Assembly (NCBI RefSeq): GCF_000374445.1
Contig: NZ_KB894407.1
Span: 1-64,000 of the forward strand
Direction of reading: 5' to 3'
Source of the DNA: Actinokineospora enzanensis DSM 44649
GTDB taxonomy: Bacteria; Actinomycetota; Actinomycetes; Mycobacteriales; Pseudonocardiaceae
DNA length: 64,000 nucleotides
Both the position numbers and the translations under genes were made by a program. The notes under the pieces are model-generated. The model was not told the DNA's origin, did no database searches, and saw only the letters and a list, made by a program, of their open reading frames with translations. This document shows, in pieces, positions 45,363 through 52,894 of the stretch (positions within the stretch are counted from its first letter, which is position 1; the number at the start of each line of letters is the position of its first letter).

Positions 45363-46117
45363 GCGCGACCACTGTGGACATCGACCGCGCCACGACCCCC
45401 ACGGACGTGGTCGTACGGCTGTGCGGCGTGACCAAGAGCTTCGGCGACAAGCGAGTCCTGGACGGCATCGACCTGGACATCGCGCCGGGCGAGTTCGTGG
45501 CGCTGCTCGGCCCGAGCGGCACCGGGAAGACCACCCTGCTGCGGCTGCTGTCCGGCCTGCAACGCCCCGACGCGGGCACGGTCCTGGTGCCGCCGGTGCG
45601 CACGGTCGTCTACCAGGAGCCGCGCCTCGTGCAGGCCCGACGGGTGCTGGCCAACGTCACGATCGGTCAGCGCGGCAAGCCGGCCCGGGAACCGGGGCTC
45701 GCCGCGCTGACCGAGGTCGGCCTGGCGGACAAGGCCCGCGAATGGCCCGCCACGCTCTCCGGCGGTGAGGCGCAACGGGTCGCGCTGGCCAGAGCCCTGG
45801 TCCGGCAGCCGCAACTGCTGTTGCTGGACGAGCCGTTCGCCGCGCTGGACGCGTTGACCCGGTTGCAGATGCAGGAACTCGTCGCCGACCTGTGCGCGCG
45901 ACACCGCCCGGCCGTGCTGCTGGTGACCCACGACGTGGACGAGGCACTGCTGCTCGCCGACCGCGTGATCGTCCTGCGCGCGGGCGGCTTCGCCCTCGAC
46001 CGCCGCATCGACCTGCCCCACCCACGCGACCGCGACGACCCCGCCGTCGTCGCCCACCGCCGGGATCACCTCTCCGCGCTCGGGGTAACGCCCCGCCATT
46101 CTCCCCAGGAGCATTGA
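45359..46117 (+). CDS. ssuB: ABC transporter ATP-binding protein, SsuB family
   Basis: This 252-aa protein has Walker A GPSGTGKTT, Q-loop VVYQEPRL, signature LSGGEAQR, Walker B LLLLDEPFAALD and H-loop LVTHDVDEA, all intact. It energises import through the SsuC-like permease. Its stop overlaps the ATG of the desulfinase-like gene (TGATG). Confidence 0.93.
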   Translation: MSATTVDIDRATTPTDVVVRLCGVTKSFGDKRVLDGIDLDIAPGEFVALLGPSGTGKTTLLRLLSGLQRPDAGTVLVPPVRTVVYQEPRLVQARRVLANVTIGQRGKPAREPGLAALTEVGLADKAREWPATLSGGEAQRVALARALVRQPQLLLLDEPFAALDALTRLQMQELVADLCARHRPAVLLVTHDVDEALLLADRVIVLRAGGFALDRRIDLPHPRDRDDPAVVAHRRDHLSALGVTPRHSPQEH

Positions 46118-47130
46118 TGAGCACGCTCGAACAGGACCGCATCTGGTACACCCGTTGCCCGGTGCCCACCGCCAGCGGCCTTGCGCACAATCTCGGCTGG
46201 CTGGCCGAGGAGTACGCCGCCGATGGCCTGGAGGTCGGGATCCTGCAGGACGCCGCGCCGGAAATCGCCGCCCGGCACTTCGACCACCGCCTGGTCGGCC
46301 TGTTCCGCGAGGGCGGCAACGTGCCCGCCCTGGTGGCCAGGTCCGAGGGGGCGCCGACCCGCCTGATCGGGCTGACCTGGATCGACGAGTCGCAGGTGAT
46401 CGTCGTCCGCCCGGACTCCGGTATCACCGCGCCTGAACACCTGGCGGGCAAGCGGGTCGCGTTGCCCGCGTTGGCCGCAGACCGGGCGCGCAGCTTCCCG
46501 CGCGCGATGGCCCTGCACGGTTTCGTCGGCGCGCTCGGCACGATCGGACTGTCCATCGCGGACGTCACGCTCGTCGAAGTGCCCACGGGGCAGGGAGATG
46601 TGGGCCGGGGCGCGGAGGGTGGGTCGTCGCTGTTCGGGATCGAGGCGCTGGCCGCGGGCGACGTCGACGCCGTCTACATCAAGGGCGCGCAGGCCGCCGA
46701 GCAGGCCGTCACCCACGGTCTGGTTATCGGTATCGACCTGGACTCCTTCGCCGACCGCCGGTTCCGGGTCAACAACGGCACACCCCGGCCGATCACCGTG
46801 CACGAACAGCTGCTGGCCGAACGGCCCGACCTCGTGGTCCGCTTCCTGGTCCGGACACTGCGCGCGGCCGACTGGGCGGCCGACAACCTCGACCAGGTGC
46901 GGGAGATCCTCGCCCGGGAGACCCGTGCCGGTGCCAAGGGCGTCGAACTGGCCTACCGGGACGGCTTCCACCGAGCACTGCACCCCGATCTCTCCGACGA
47001 ACGCCTCGGTCTATTGACCCGACAGAAGAACTTCCTGTTGGCGCACGGTTTCCTCGCCCGCGACATCGACATCGACGCGTGGGCCGCACACGAGCCGCTC
47101 GCCGAAGCACTGCGGCAGGTGGACCGGTGA
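46117..47130 (+). CDS. DszB-like aryl/alkyl sulfinate desulfinase homologue
   Basis: This 337-aa protein has a periplasmic-binding-protein fold without a signal peptide. Near the start it has YTRCPVPTA, matching the catalytic-Cys segment of Rhodococcus DszB (SNCPVPNA; here C14). H54 and R64 keep the spacing of DszB His60 and Arg70, and LFREGGNVPAL matches its Arg loop. DszB hydrolyses the C-S bond of 2-hydroxybiphenyl sulfinate, releasing sulfite. With two flavin monooxygenases following, the operon could convert a sulfonate or aryl sulfur compound to sulfite. The substrate is not known. ATG 46117 follows AGGAG. Confidence 0.78.
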   Translation: MSTLEQDRIWYTRCPVPTASGLAHNLGWLAEEYAADGLEVGILQDAAPEIAARHFDHRLVGLFREGGNVPALVARSEGAPTRLIGLTWIDESQVIVVRPDSGITAPEHLAGKRVALPALAADRARSFPRAMALHGFVGALGTIGLSIADVTLVEVPTGQGDVGRGAEGGSSLFGIEALAAGDVDAVYIKGAQAAEQAVTHGLVIGIDLDSFADRRFRVNNGTPRPITVHEQLLAERPDLVVRFLVRTLRAADWAADNLDQVREILARETRAGAKGVELAYRDGFHRALHPDLSDERLGLLTRQKNFLLAHGFLARDIDIDAWAAHEPLAEALRQVDR

Positions 47131-48185
47131 GCGAACCACGCATCATCTGGACCATCCCCACCCGCGGCGACGGCCCCACCGGCCGCGGCTGGAACCCGAC
47201 GCCCGCCCTGCCCGGGTTCCTGCGCGACGGCCGCGCGGGCGCACCGGCGTTCACCCCGTTCGACTACCTGCACCGGATCTCCCGCGCCGCCGAGCTGGGC
47301 GGCCTGGCAGGCGTGTACGTGCCGTACGACCCGCACGGCGAGGAGTCGCTGGTGGTCTCCGGGTCGCTCGGCCGGGACAGCAGGTTCCTGGAGGTCGTGG
47401 CCGGTTTCCCGGCCGGGATCGCGACCCCGGTCTACGCGGCGAAGCTGTCCGCGACGCTCCAACGCGCCTTCGGCGGCAGGCTGGCCTGGCGGCTGGAGGT
47501 CGACCTGGACGAACGTGTCCAGCGGACCCAGGGCGACTTCGTCACCGGCCCCGACCGCTACGCGCGGGCAGCCGAGTTCCTGACCGTGGCCAAGGCCGTA
47601 TGGCACGGGCGGGACGTGGATTTCACCGGCCGGTTCTACGAGGTCGTCAAGGGCGGGTTCGACGGACCGCTGGCCGGGCTGCCATTCCCGACCGTGTACC
47701 TGTCCGGCACCTCCGACGAGGCGTTCGCGCTGTCGGCCGAGCACGCCGACGTGCATGTGTTCGACCTCGCCCCGGACGACGAGCTGGACCGACACCTCGC
47801 CCGCCTCGACGACCGTGTCCGGCCCGCGCTCCAGGCCACCGTGCACACCCGCGAGGACGAGGTCGAACTGTCCGGCGCGGCCGGACTGCGCGGCACTTAC
47901 GAGCAGGTGGCCGCGCGGATCCTGGCCTACCGCGACCGGGGCGTCGATTCCTTCTTCCTCTCCGCCGACCCCCGGCTGGAGGAGGCGCTGCGGATCGCGC
48001 AGCACGTCCGTCCACTGCTAGTGGTGCGACCCAGAACGTCGACCGCGTCTCGACCCGCCCACGACGTGCCTGACGGCACCGCCGGAAACGACCAAGTACA
48101 TCCAGTACGAGGCCGTCCCGGCGGCACCGCCAGACACGCCGTGGACCCGCCGATACACGGCCGACGTCCTGAGTCGCACCACTAG
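47127..48185 (+). CDS. LLM-class flavin-dependent monooxygenase (SsuD-like), C-terminus altered by an inserted palindromic element
   Basis: The protein is 352 aa. The TIM-barrel flavin monooxygenase core runs from IIWTIPTRGDG to LEEALRIAQHVRPLL (about residue 298), with DFTGRFYEVVKGGF and the YLSGTSDEA segment typical of alkanesulfonate monooxygenases. The last roughly 55 residues, rich in R, P, H and G, are encoded entirely inside the palindrome at 48018-48185, whose terminal TAG supplies the stop. So the native C-terminus was replaced. FMNH2 would come from a reductase not seen here. The GTG start overlaps the desulfinase stop (GTGA). Confidence 0.88.
   Translation: MSEPRIIWTIPTRGDGPTGRGWNPTPALPGFLRDGRAGAPAFTPFDYLHRISRAAELGGLAGVYVPYDPHGEESLVVSGSLGRDSRFLEVVAGFPAGIATPVYAAKLSATLQRAFGGRLAWRLEVDLDERVQRTQGDFVTGPDRYARAAEFLTVAKAVWHGRDVDFTGRFYEVVKGGFDGPLAGLPFPTVYLSGTSDEAFALSAEHADVHVFDLAPDDELDRHLARLDDRVRPALQATVHTREDEVELSGAAGLRGTYEQVAARILAYRDRGVDSFFLSADPRLEEALRIAQHVRPLLVVRPRTSTASRPAHDVPDGTAGNDQVHPVRGRPGGTARHAVDPPIHGRRPESHH
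48018..48185. mobile_element. 168-bp near-palindromic element with CTAG ends (MITE-like)
   Basis: The outer 13 bases CTAGTGGTGCGAC (48018-48030) are the exact reverse complement of 48173-48185. Complementarity continues almost to the centre: of 75 opposed positions per arm, 57 pair exactly. The CTAG at both ends could be a 4-bp target duplication of IS5-group type, leaving GTGGTGCGAC as terminal repeat. There is no transposase inside. The element lies at the very end of the monooxygenase gene and 12 bases before the next gene. Confidence 0.75.
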
Positions 48186-48197
48186 GGAGGCCCTGAC

Positions 48198-49352
48198 ATG
48201 ACGATCGACATCTGGTGGCGGATCGGGATGGCGGGCGACCCCACCTCGCTGCGCACCGCGCACCGGCAGTCCCGCGGCGACTGGGCCGCGCCCGGACCGG
48301 ACAGCATCACCCCGGGCCTGCGCGGCGGCGAACCGGACGGCTACGGCCTGCTCGACTACCTGGTGGAGACCGCGCGGGTGGCCGAGAGCCTGGGCTTCCA
48401 CGGCGGACTGCTGCCGTCGTTCCCCGGCACCGACGACCCCTGGGCGGTGGCGTCCGCGCTGGCCAGGGAGACCAAGGCGTACAAGTTCATGATCGCTTTC
48501 CAGCCCGGTTTCCTGAACCCGGTGCAGGCCGCCCGGATGACCGCGAGCCTGCACCGCGCCACCGCGGGCCGGGTCGCCTACAACATCATCACCGGCGGTG
48601 GCGGCCCACCGCAGCTCTGGTGGGGCGACAAGGTCGCGCACGACGATCGCTACGCCCGCACCTCGGAGTTCCTCGACGTGCTGCGCGGAGTATGGGACGG
48701 GGGACCGTTCGACTTCGACGGCCGGTTCTACCGGGTCGAGGGCGGCGGACTGCCCGGTCCGCTCGCCGGGCTGCCGTTCCCCGAGGTCTTCTTCTCCGGC
48801 TCCTCGCCCGCCGCGATCGAGGCAGCCGGGCGGCACGCGGATTACTACCTGTCCTGGTTGGAACCGGTGGAGGCACTGCGGGCAAAGTTCGACGCGGTCC
48901 GGGCACGCAGCACGGCGCCGAAGTTCGCCGTCCGCATCGATGTCCTCGCCAGGGAGACCGCCGAGGAGGCGTGGGCGGAGATCGAACGCGGCTGGCAGCA
49001 CGTGCGACCGGAGGAGGTCCGGGCGCAACTGTCCCGTGATGGCGGCGACTCGTTCGGGGTGCGCCGGGCGGTCGCTTTCCAGCCCGAGTCGTTCACCGGC
49101 TTCCGCGACTTCGAGGTCGAGCCCGGTGTGTTCGCGGGCCTCGCGCTGATGCGGCCCGGACCGGCGTTCGGCCTGGTCGGCAGCTACGAACAGGTCGCCG
49201 AACGGCTCGACGACCTGATCGAACTCGGCGTGGACGCGTTCATCCTGGCGGGCGGACCGCACCTGGAGGAGGCCTACCGGGTCGCCGAGGGCGTGCTGCC
49301 GCTGCTGCGCGGCAGGCTCGGCGAACGCGGGCCGGTGACGCTGAGTGCGTAG
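48198..49352 (+). CDS. LLM-class alkanesulfonate monooxygenase (SsuD-like)
   Basis: This 384-aa protein reads IDIWWRIGMAGDP at the N-terminus, then ARVAESLGFHGGLLP, FMIAFQPGFLNPVQAARM, the NIITGGGG loop and FDFDGRFYRVEGGGL, all typical for FMNH2-dependent sulfonate monooxygenases. ATG 48198 follows GGGAGG just outside the palindromic element. It catalyses oxygenolytic C-S cleavage in this family, giving sulfite and an aldehyde. It is the last structural gene before the IclR regulator. Confidence 0.92.
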   Translation: MTIDIWWRIGMAGDPTSLRTAHRQSRGDWAAPGPDSITPGLRGGEPDGYGLLDYLVETARVAESLGFHGGLLPSFPGTDDPWAVASALARETKAYKFMIAFQPGFLNPVQAARMTASLHRATAGRVAYNIITGGGGPPQLWWGDKVAHDDRYARTSEFLDVLRGVWDGGPFDFDGRFYRVEGGGLPGPLAGLPFPEVFFSGSSPAAIEAAGRHADYYLSWLEPVEALRAKFDAVRARSTAPKFAVRIDVLARETAEEAWAEIERGWQHVRPEEVRAQLSRDGGDSFGVRRAVAFQPESFTGFRDFEVEPGVFAGLALMRPGPAFGLVGSYEQVAERLDDLIELGVDAFILAGGPHLEEAYRVAEGVLPLLRGRLGERGPVTLSA

Positions 49353-49385
49353 ACTGACCGGCGACCGACGACCGGGGGCCTGGTG

Positions 49386-50144
49386 ATGGCGACGAACACG
49401 GCGCCCTCGGGCGCGCAGGCGGTGCGCCGCGCGCTCGGCGTGCTCCAGTGCTTCCGCCACGACGGCCCCGAACTGGGCGTCACCGACATCGCGCGCGCCA
49501 TGGCACTGCCCATCAGCACCGCGCACCGGCTGGTGCTCACCCTGGTCGCGGCGGGTTTCCTGGAGCGCGACCCGACCACCGCGCGGTACCGGCTCGGCAC
49601 CTCGGTCGCCGAACTCGGCCAGCTGCACTACTTCCAGCATGGCCTGCACCGGCTCGACCCGGTGCTGGCCCGGCTCGCCCGCGCCACCAAGGCGTCGGCC
49701 AGCATCGCGGTGCGCAGCGGGGACGACGCGCTGGTGCTGATCGGCGGCACGGTCGGCGCGGAGTCCTCCGACGGCATCCGCACGCCATTGCACTCCACCG
49801 CCATGGGCAAGGTGCTGCTGGCCTGGGCACCGCCGGGCGAGGACGACCTGGACGCGCTGCCCGACCCGGTCCGGCTGACCGACCGCACGATCGGCGACCG
49901 TGACGAGCTGCGCGCCGAGCTGGACAAGGTGCGCGCGGCGGGCTACGCGGTCAACGACGAGGAGAGCGAACTCGGCATCCGCTCGGTCTCGGTACCGGTA
50001 CTGGACGCCGACGGCTTCAGCTACGCCGCGCTGACCCTGCGCGCCACCCCCGAGCTGATCACCGACGACCGCGTGCGCTGGTTCGTCGACCAGGCACTGG
50101 CCCGCGTCGACCAGGTCGCCGCGCTGCTGCTGCCGACTCGCTAG
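49386..50144 (+). CDS. IclR-family transcriptional regulator
   Basis: This 252-aa protein has the N-terminal winged helix GVTDIARAMALPISTAHRLVLTLVAAGFLERD and a C-terminal GAF-like ligand domain (SIAVRSGDDALVLI, LHSTAMGKVLLAW, GYAVNDEESELGIRSVSVPV). It lies in the same direction 33 bases after the monooxygenase gene and before the SsuA-like gene. It probably controls this locus in response to an organosulfur intermediate, in addition to the cysteine leader. Confidence 0.9.
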   Translation: MATNTAPSGAQAVRRALGVLQCFRHDGPELGVTDIARAMALPISTAHRLVLTLVAAGFLERDPTTARYRLGTSVAELGQLHYFQHGLHRLDPVLARLARATKASASIAVRSGDDALVLIGGTVGAESSDGIRTPLHSTAMGKVLLAWAPPGEDDLDALPDPVRLTDRTIGDRDELRAELDKVRAAGYAVNDEESELGIRSVSVPVLDADGFSYAALTLRATPELITDDRVRWFVDQALARVDQVAALLLPTR

Positions 50145-50193
50145 TTCTTCCCTGCACCAGGGACTTCACTTCAACCCTTTCTGGAGGACTGTC

Positions 50194-51135
50194 ATGTCCG
50201 TTCGCGTGGGCTATTTCCCGCACAACAACTCGCTGTTCGTGCTGCGGCACACCGGAATCCTGGAGCACAGGCTCCCGGACGTCACCTGGGTCGACCTGCG
50301 GTCGCTGCCCCAGGGCGAGCAGCCGGACCCGCGGTCGGGCCTGCCGACCGTCCACAGTGACCTGCTGTTCGCCGACGGCGGCTACGACGTGATCGGCACC
50401 GGCTTCACCCCGCCGATCACCGCACTCGGCGCGGGCCGCGACATCGTCTACATCGGAGTGTCCGGGCCGCGCACGGAGAACGGCAGGCTGGTGGTCCGCG
50501 CCGACAGCCCGATCCGGGAGGTCGCGGACCTGCGCGGCAAGCGGGTCGGCATCGCGCACGGCTCCTGGCAGACCACGCTGCTGCTGTTCGCCCTCGACCA
50601 GGCGGGCCTGACCTGGTCGGACATCGAGCCGGTCAACACCGGCGGCGACGCCGCCCAGCTCTTCCTCGACGGCGAGATCGACGCCTGGACCGGCTCCTAC
50701 CCGGACCTCGACCGGGTCGAGGCGCGCACCGAGGTCCACACCCTGGTACGCACCGAAGGCCTGTTCAGCCACCCGTCACTGTGGTTCACCCGCCGCGACT
50801 TCGCCGAGAACCACCGCAGCGAACTGACGGCGATCATCGAGTCGCTCCAGGAGTCCGACCGGTGGATCACCGAGAACCCCCGGGACGCGGCCCGCTTCTT
50901 CGTCGACGACGCCATCTCCCGGGGCTTCGACGCGAGCCTGGACGCCTGGGAACGCGCCCTCCGCAACCGCCCGTTCGGCATCCACCCGGTCGGCCCGGAG
51001 TTCCTCACCGAGCAGCAGCGCGCCGCCGACCTGCTGACCGCCAACGGCCTGCTGCCCCGCTCGGTGGATGTCCACAACGCGGTCCTGCCATGGGTGAACG
51101 ACGTCGTCTCGGCCACCCGGACAACCCACGCCTGA
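50194..51135 (+). CDS. SsuA/TauA-like binding-fold protein without signal peptide
   Basis: This 313-aa protein starts at ATG 50194 after GGAGG. The NMT1/SsuA fold includes VRADSPIREVADLRGKRVGIAHGSWQTTLLLFAL and DGEIDAWTGSYPDLDRV. There is no signal peptide or lipobox at the start (MSVRVGYFPHNN) and no cysteine anywhere, so it cannot be a lipoprotein nor a DszB-type Cys desulfinase. It may be a cytoplasmic enzyme or carrier of the same fold, or be exported by another route. It closes the sulfur locus. Confidence 0.85.
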   Translation: MSVRVGYFPHNNSLFVLRHTGILEHRLPDVTWVDLRSLPQGEQPDPRSGLPTVHSDLLFADGGYDVIGTGFTPPITALGAGRDIVYIGVSGPRTENGRLVVRADSPIREVADLRGKRVGIAHGSWQTTLLLFALDQAGLTWSDIEPVNTGGDAAQLFLDGEIDAWTGSYPDLDRVEARTEVHTLVRTEGLFSHPSLWFTRRDFAENHRSELTAIIESLQESDRWITENPRDAARFFVDDAISRGFDASLDAWERALRNRPFGIHPVGPEFLTEQQRAADLLTANGLLPRSVDVHNAVLPWVNDVVSATRTTHA

Positions 51136-51372
51136 CCCGCGTCGACTTCCGACCACTCGTAGGCTGTGTCCGGAATGGACTGGCACCGCCGAGAGGACAC
51201 CCGATGGGCTGGGATATGAGACAGGCCAGGGACAATCCGGTGATCCTCTCGGCGGCCGTCGTCGCGGACCTGCGCACGCCTGGCGGCACACCGACTGGAC
51301 ATTCCCGGTGCCACCGGAACAGGAGTGCGTGGTCAGCCGAACCTGGTCGAGGTCGACCCCGACGGCGTATCG

Positions 51373-52212
51373 TCACCGGCCGCCTGGTGCGTCTCCACCC
51401 CGAGGTCGCCGACGCCCACCACAGTGCGGCGCGGGGCCTTCACTTCGTCGAGAGTGTCGTCGTGACTCTCGGGTGGACACTCCGTAGTGGACGATGAATG
51501 CGGTGGCGCGGTCGTGGAGAGCGGCACGCAACCATTGCGGGGCCAGGGCTTCCGCGTTGACACCGAGTTGCCACAACGCCCACTCGGCATGTCGTCGATC
51601 CTGGAAGGCCAACTCCAGACGCAGCCTGCCGTCCGGTTCGACTTCCTCGCCGGTGACGGTCAACGCGGTGCCCACCAGGTCCTCGCGCCGCTCGGGGCGC
51701 ACCCGCGCCAGCACGGTGACCTGGTCGCCGCCGGTGCGGAACCGCGTACTGCGTTCCTGCCAGGCCCGGTCCAGGTCGACCCGGTCCGGCCGCTGAGCGG
51801 GTTCGGCGAGTTCCTCGGCGGCCAGGACCCGGGACAGCCGGTAGGTGCGGTCCGCGCCCGCTCTCATGGCCAGCAGGTAACCCTGGTCGCGGACGGTGAC
51901 CAGGCCGATCGGGTCCACCGTACGCCACCTCGGGGCTTGGTCCGTGGCCGCGTAGTGGATGCGGAGCTTGTGCCCGGCGAACACCGCGCGCCGGATCTCG
52001 GCCAGCACGGCGGCGGGCACGTCCTCGGCGACCAGCCTGCGGGCAAGGAGGTCGGTCTCGGGATCGACGAGCAGCCGCCGAACCGCGCCCGCCGCCGTGG
52101 CCCGCGAACTCTCCGGCAGCGCGTCGACCACCTTGCGCATGGCCGACGCGAGCGCCCCGCCGAGCCCGAACGCCTGCGCGCCCCGGCGGGACCCGACGAC
52201 CAGACTGGCCAT
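51373..52212 (-). pseudogene. WYL-domain regulator, N-terminally truncated
   Basis: From about 52212 the minus strand encodes a normal WYL regulator body: LVVGSRRGAQAFGLGGALASAMRKVVDALPES, the WYL domain (FAGHKLRIHYAA, WRTVDPIGLVTVRDQGYLLAM, TYRLSRV), then the WCX tail to HYGV. The DNA-binding winged helix expected before it is absent. The sequence upstream of MASLVV is unrelated and overlaps the neighbouring membrane-protein gene. AAGGAAGGG directly before ATG 52212 might allow a 279-aa product without HTH. The last residues after HYGV are also atypical. Confidence 0.65.
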
Positions 52213-52313
52213 CCCTTCCTTACTGGTCGAACTCGAAGCAACCGCTGTCGCGTGAGCCGCCGGACCGCCTCCGGCTACCCGCCGGAGACGAGCCGCAAGC
52301 GCAGCCCGCAACA

Positions 52314-52814
52314 TCAGGAGACGACGGTGACGATCAGTGCGGCGAGGAGAGTCACGAGGATCAGGGGTATGGCGACGAGGGCGAGGGCCGCGAGGGCATG
52401 TGGGAGAGCCCAGTCCTCCCCGGTTGCCGCGCAGTAGGCGGAGTGGAGGCCGGAGGCGGCGATACTGAGAGCGGCGGTGAACAACAGCCCGAAGCAGAGC
52501 GTGGCAGTGCCGGGCAACTCCTCGCGAACCTCCCCGTCCGCCAGGCGTACCGCGAGGCGGGTGCCCTCCGGGTACAGGCCGTCGGCGTGGGCGAGGGTGA
52601 TGCCGGACGTTGTTTGTCCGTCGCTCCGGAACGTGCCGGAACAGCTTTGGTAGCTGTTCATCGGGTCCACCTCCTGGCACGAGGCAACCACGTACTCCCC
52701 GGGCGTGCCGGTGTAGCCGGACTCCGCGAGGGCGCTGTCCCACAACGAGAACGGAACAAGCACCGCGCAGGTCAGCAACACTGCGGCGAGGACACCCTGG
52801 GCGAGTCGGAGCAC
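52314..52814 (-). CDS. Small membrane protein of unknown function
   Basis: The protein is about 166 aa. One N-terminal helix (AQGVLAAVLLTCAVLVPFSLW) is followed by a soluble loop of about 75 residues with two Cys (VVASCQEVD and QSCSGTF) that could form a disulfide outside. Two further helices come at the end (ATLCFGLLFTAALSIAA; ALAALALVAIPLILVTLLAALIV). The start at GTG 52814 is a guess made from the first helix; no ribosome site is clear. Family unknown. Confidence 0.6.
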   Translation of the reverse strand: MLRLAQGVLAAVLLTCAVLVPFSLWDSALAESGYTGTPGEYVVASCQEVDPMNSYQSCSGTFRSDGQTTSGITLAHADGLYPEGTRLAVRLADGEVREELPGTATLCFGLLFTAALSIAASGLHSAYCAATGEDWALPHALAALALVAIPLILVTLLAALIVTVVS

Positions 52815-52847
52815 AGCACGGTAGATACCCGGTTTGTCCCGGAACGT

Positions 52848-52883
52848 GCAACAGCCCCGTGTCCGAGGACACGGGGCTGTTGC
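52848..52883. terminator. Hairpin terminator after the chitinase gene
   Basis: The arm 52848-52864 (GCAACAGCCCCGTGTCC) is exactly complementary to 52867-52883, giving a 16-17 bp stem with a tight loop. It begins 12 bases beyond the chitinase stop on the minus strand. There is no long U-run, as is usual in high-GC actinomycetes. Confidence 0.8.
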
Positions 52884-52894
52884 AACCGGTTCCG

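Noticed and set aside
51204-51497. Plus-strand frame starting MGWDMRQARDNP
   Set aside because: After about 25 residues it becomes arginine- and serine-rich, and it overlaps the WYL remnant on the other strand. No family was recognised.
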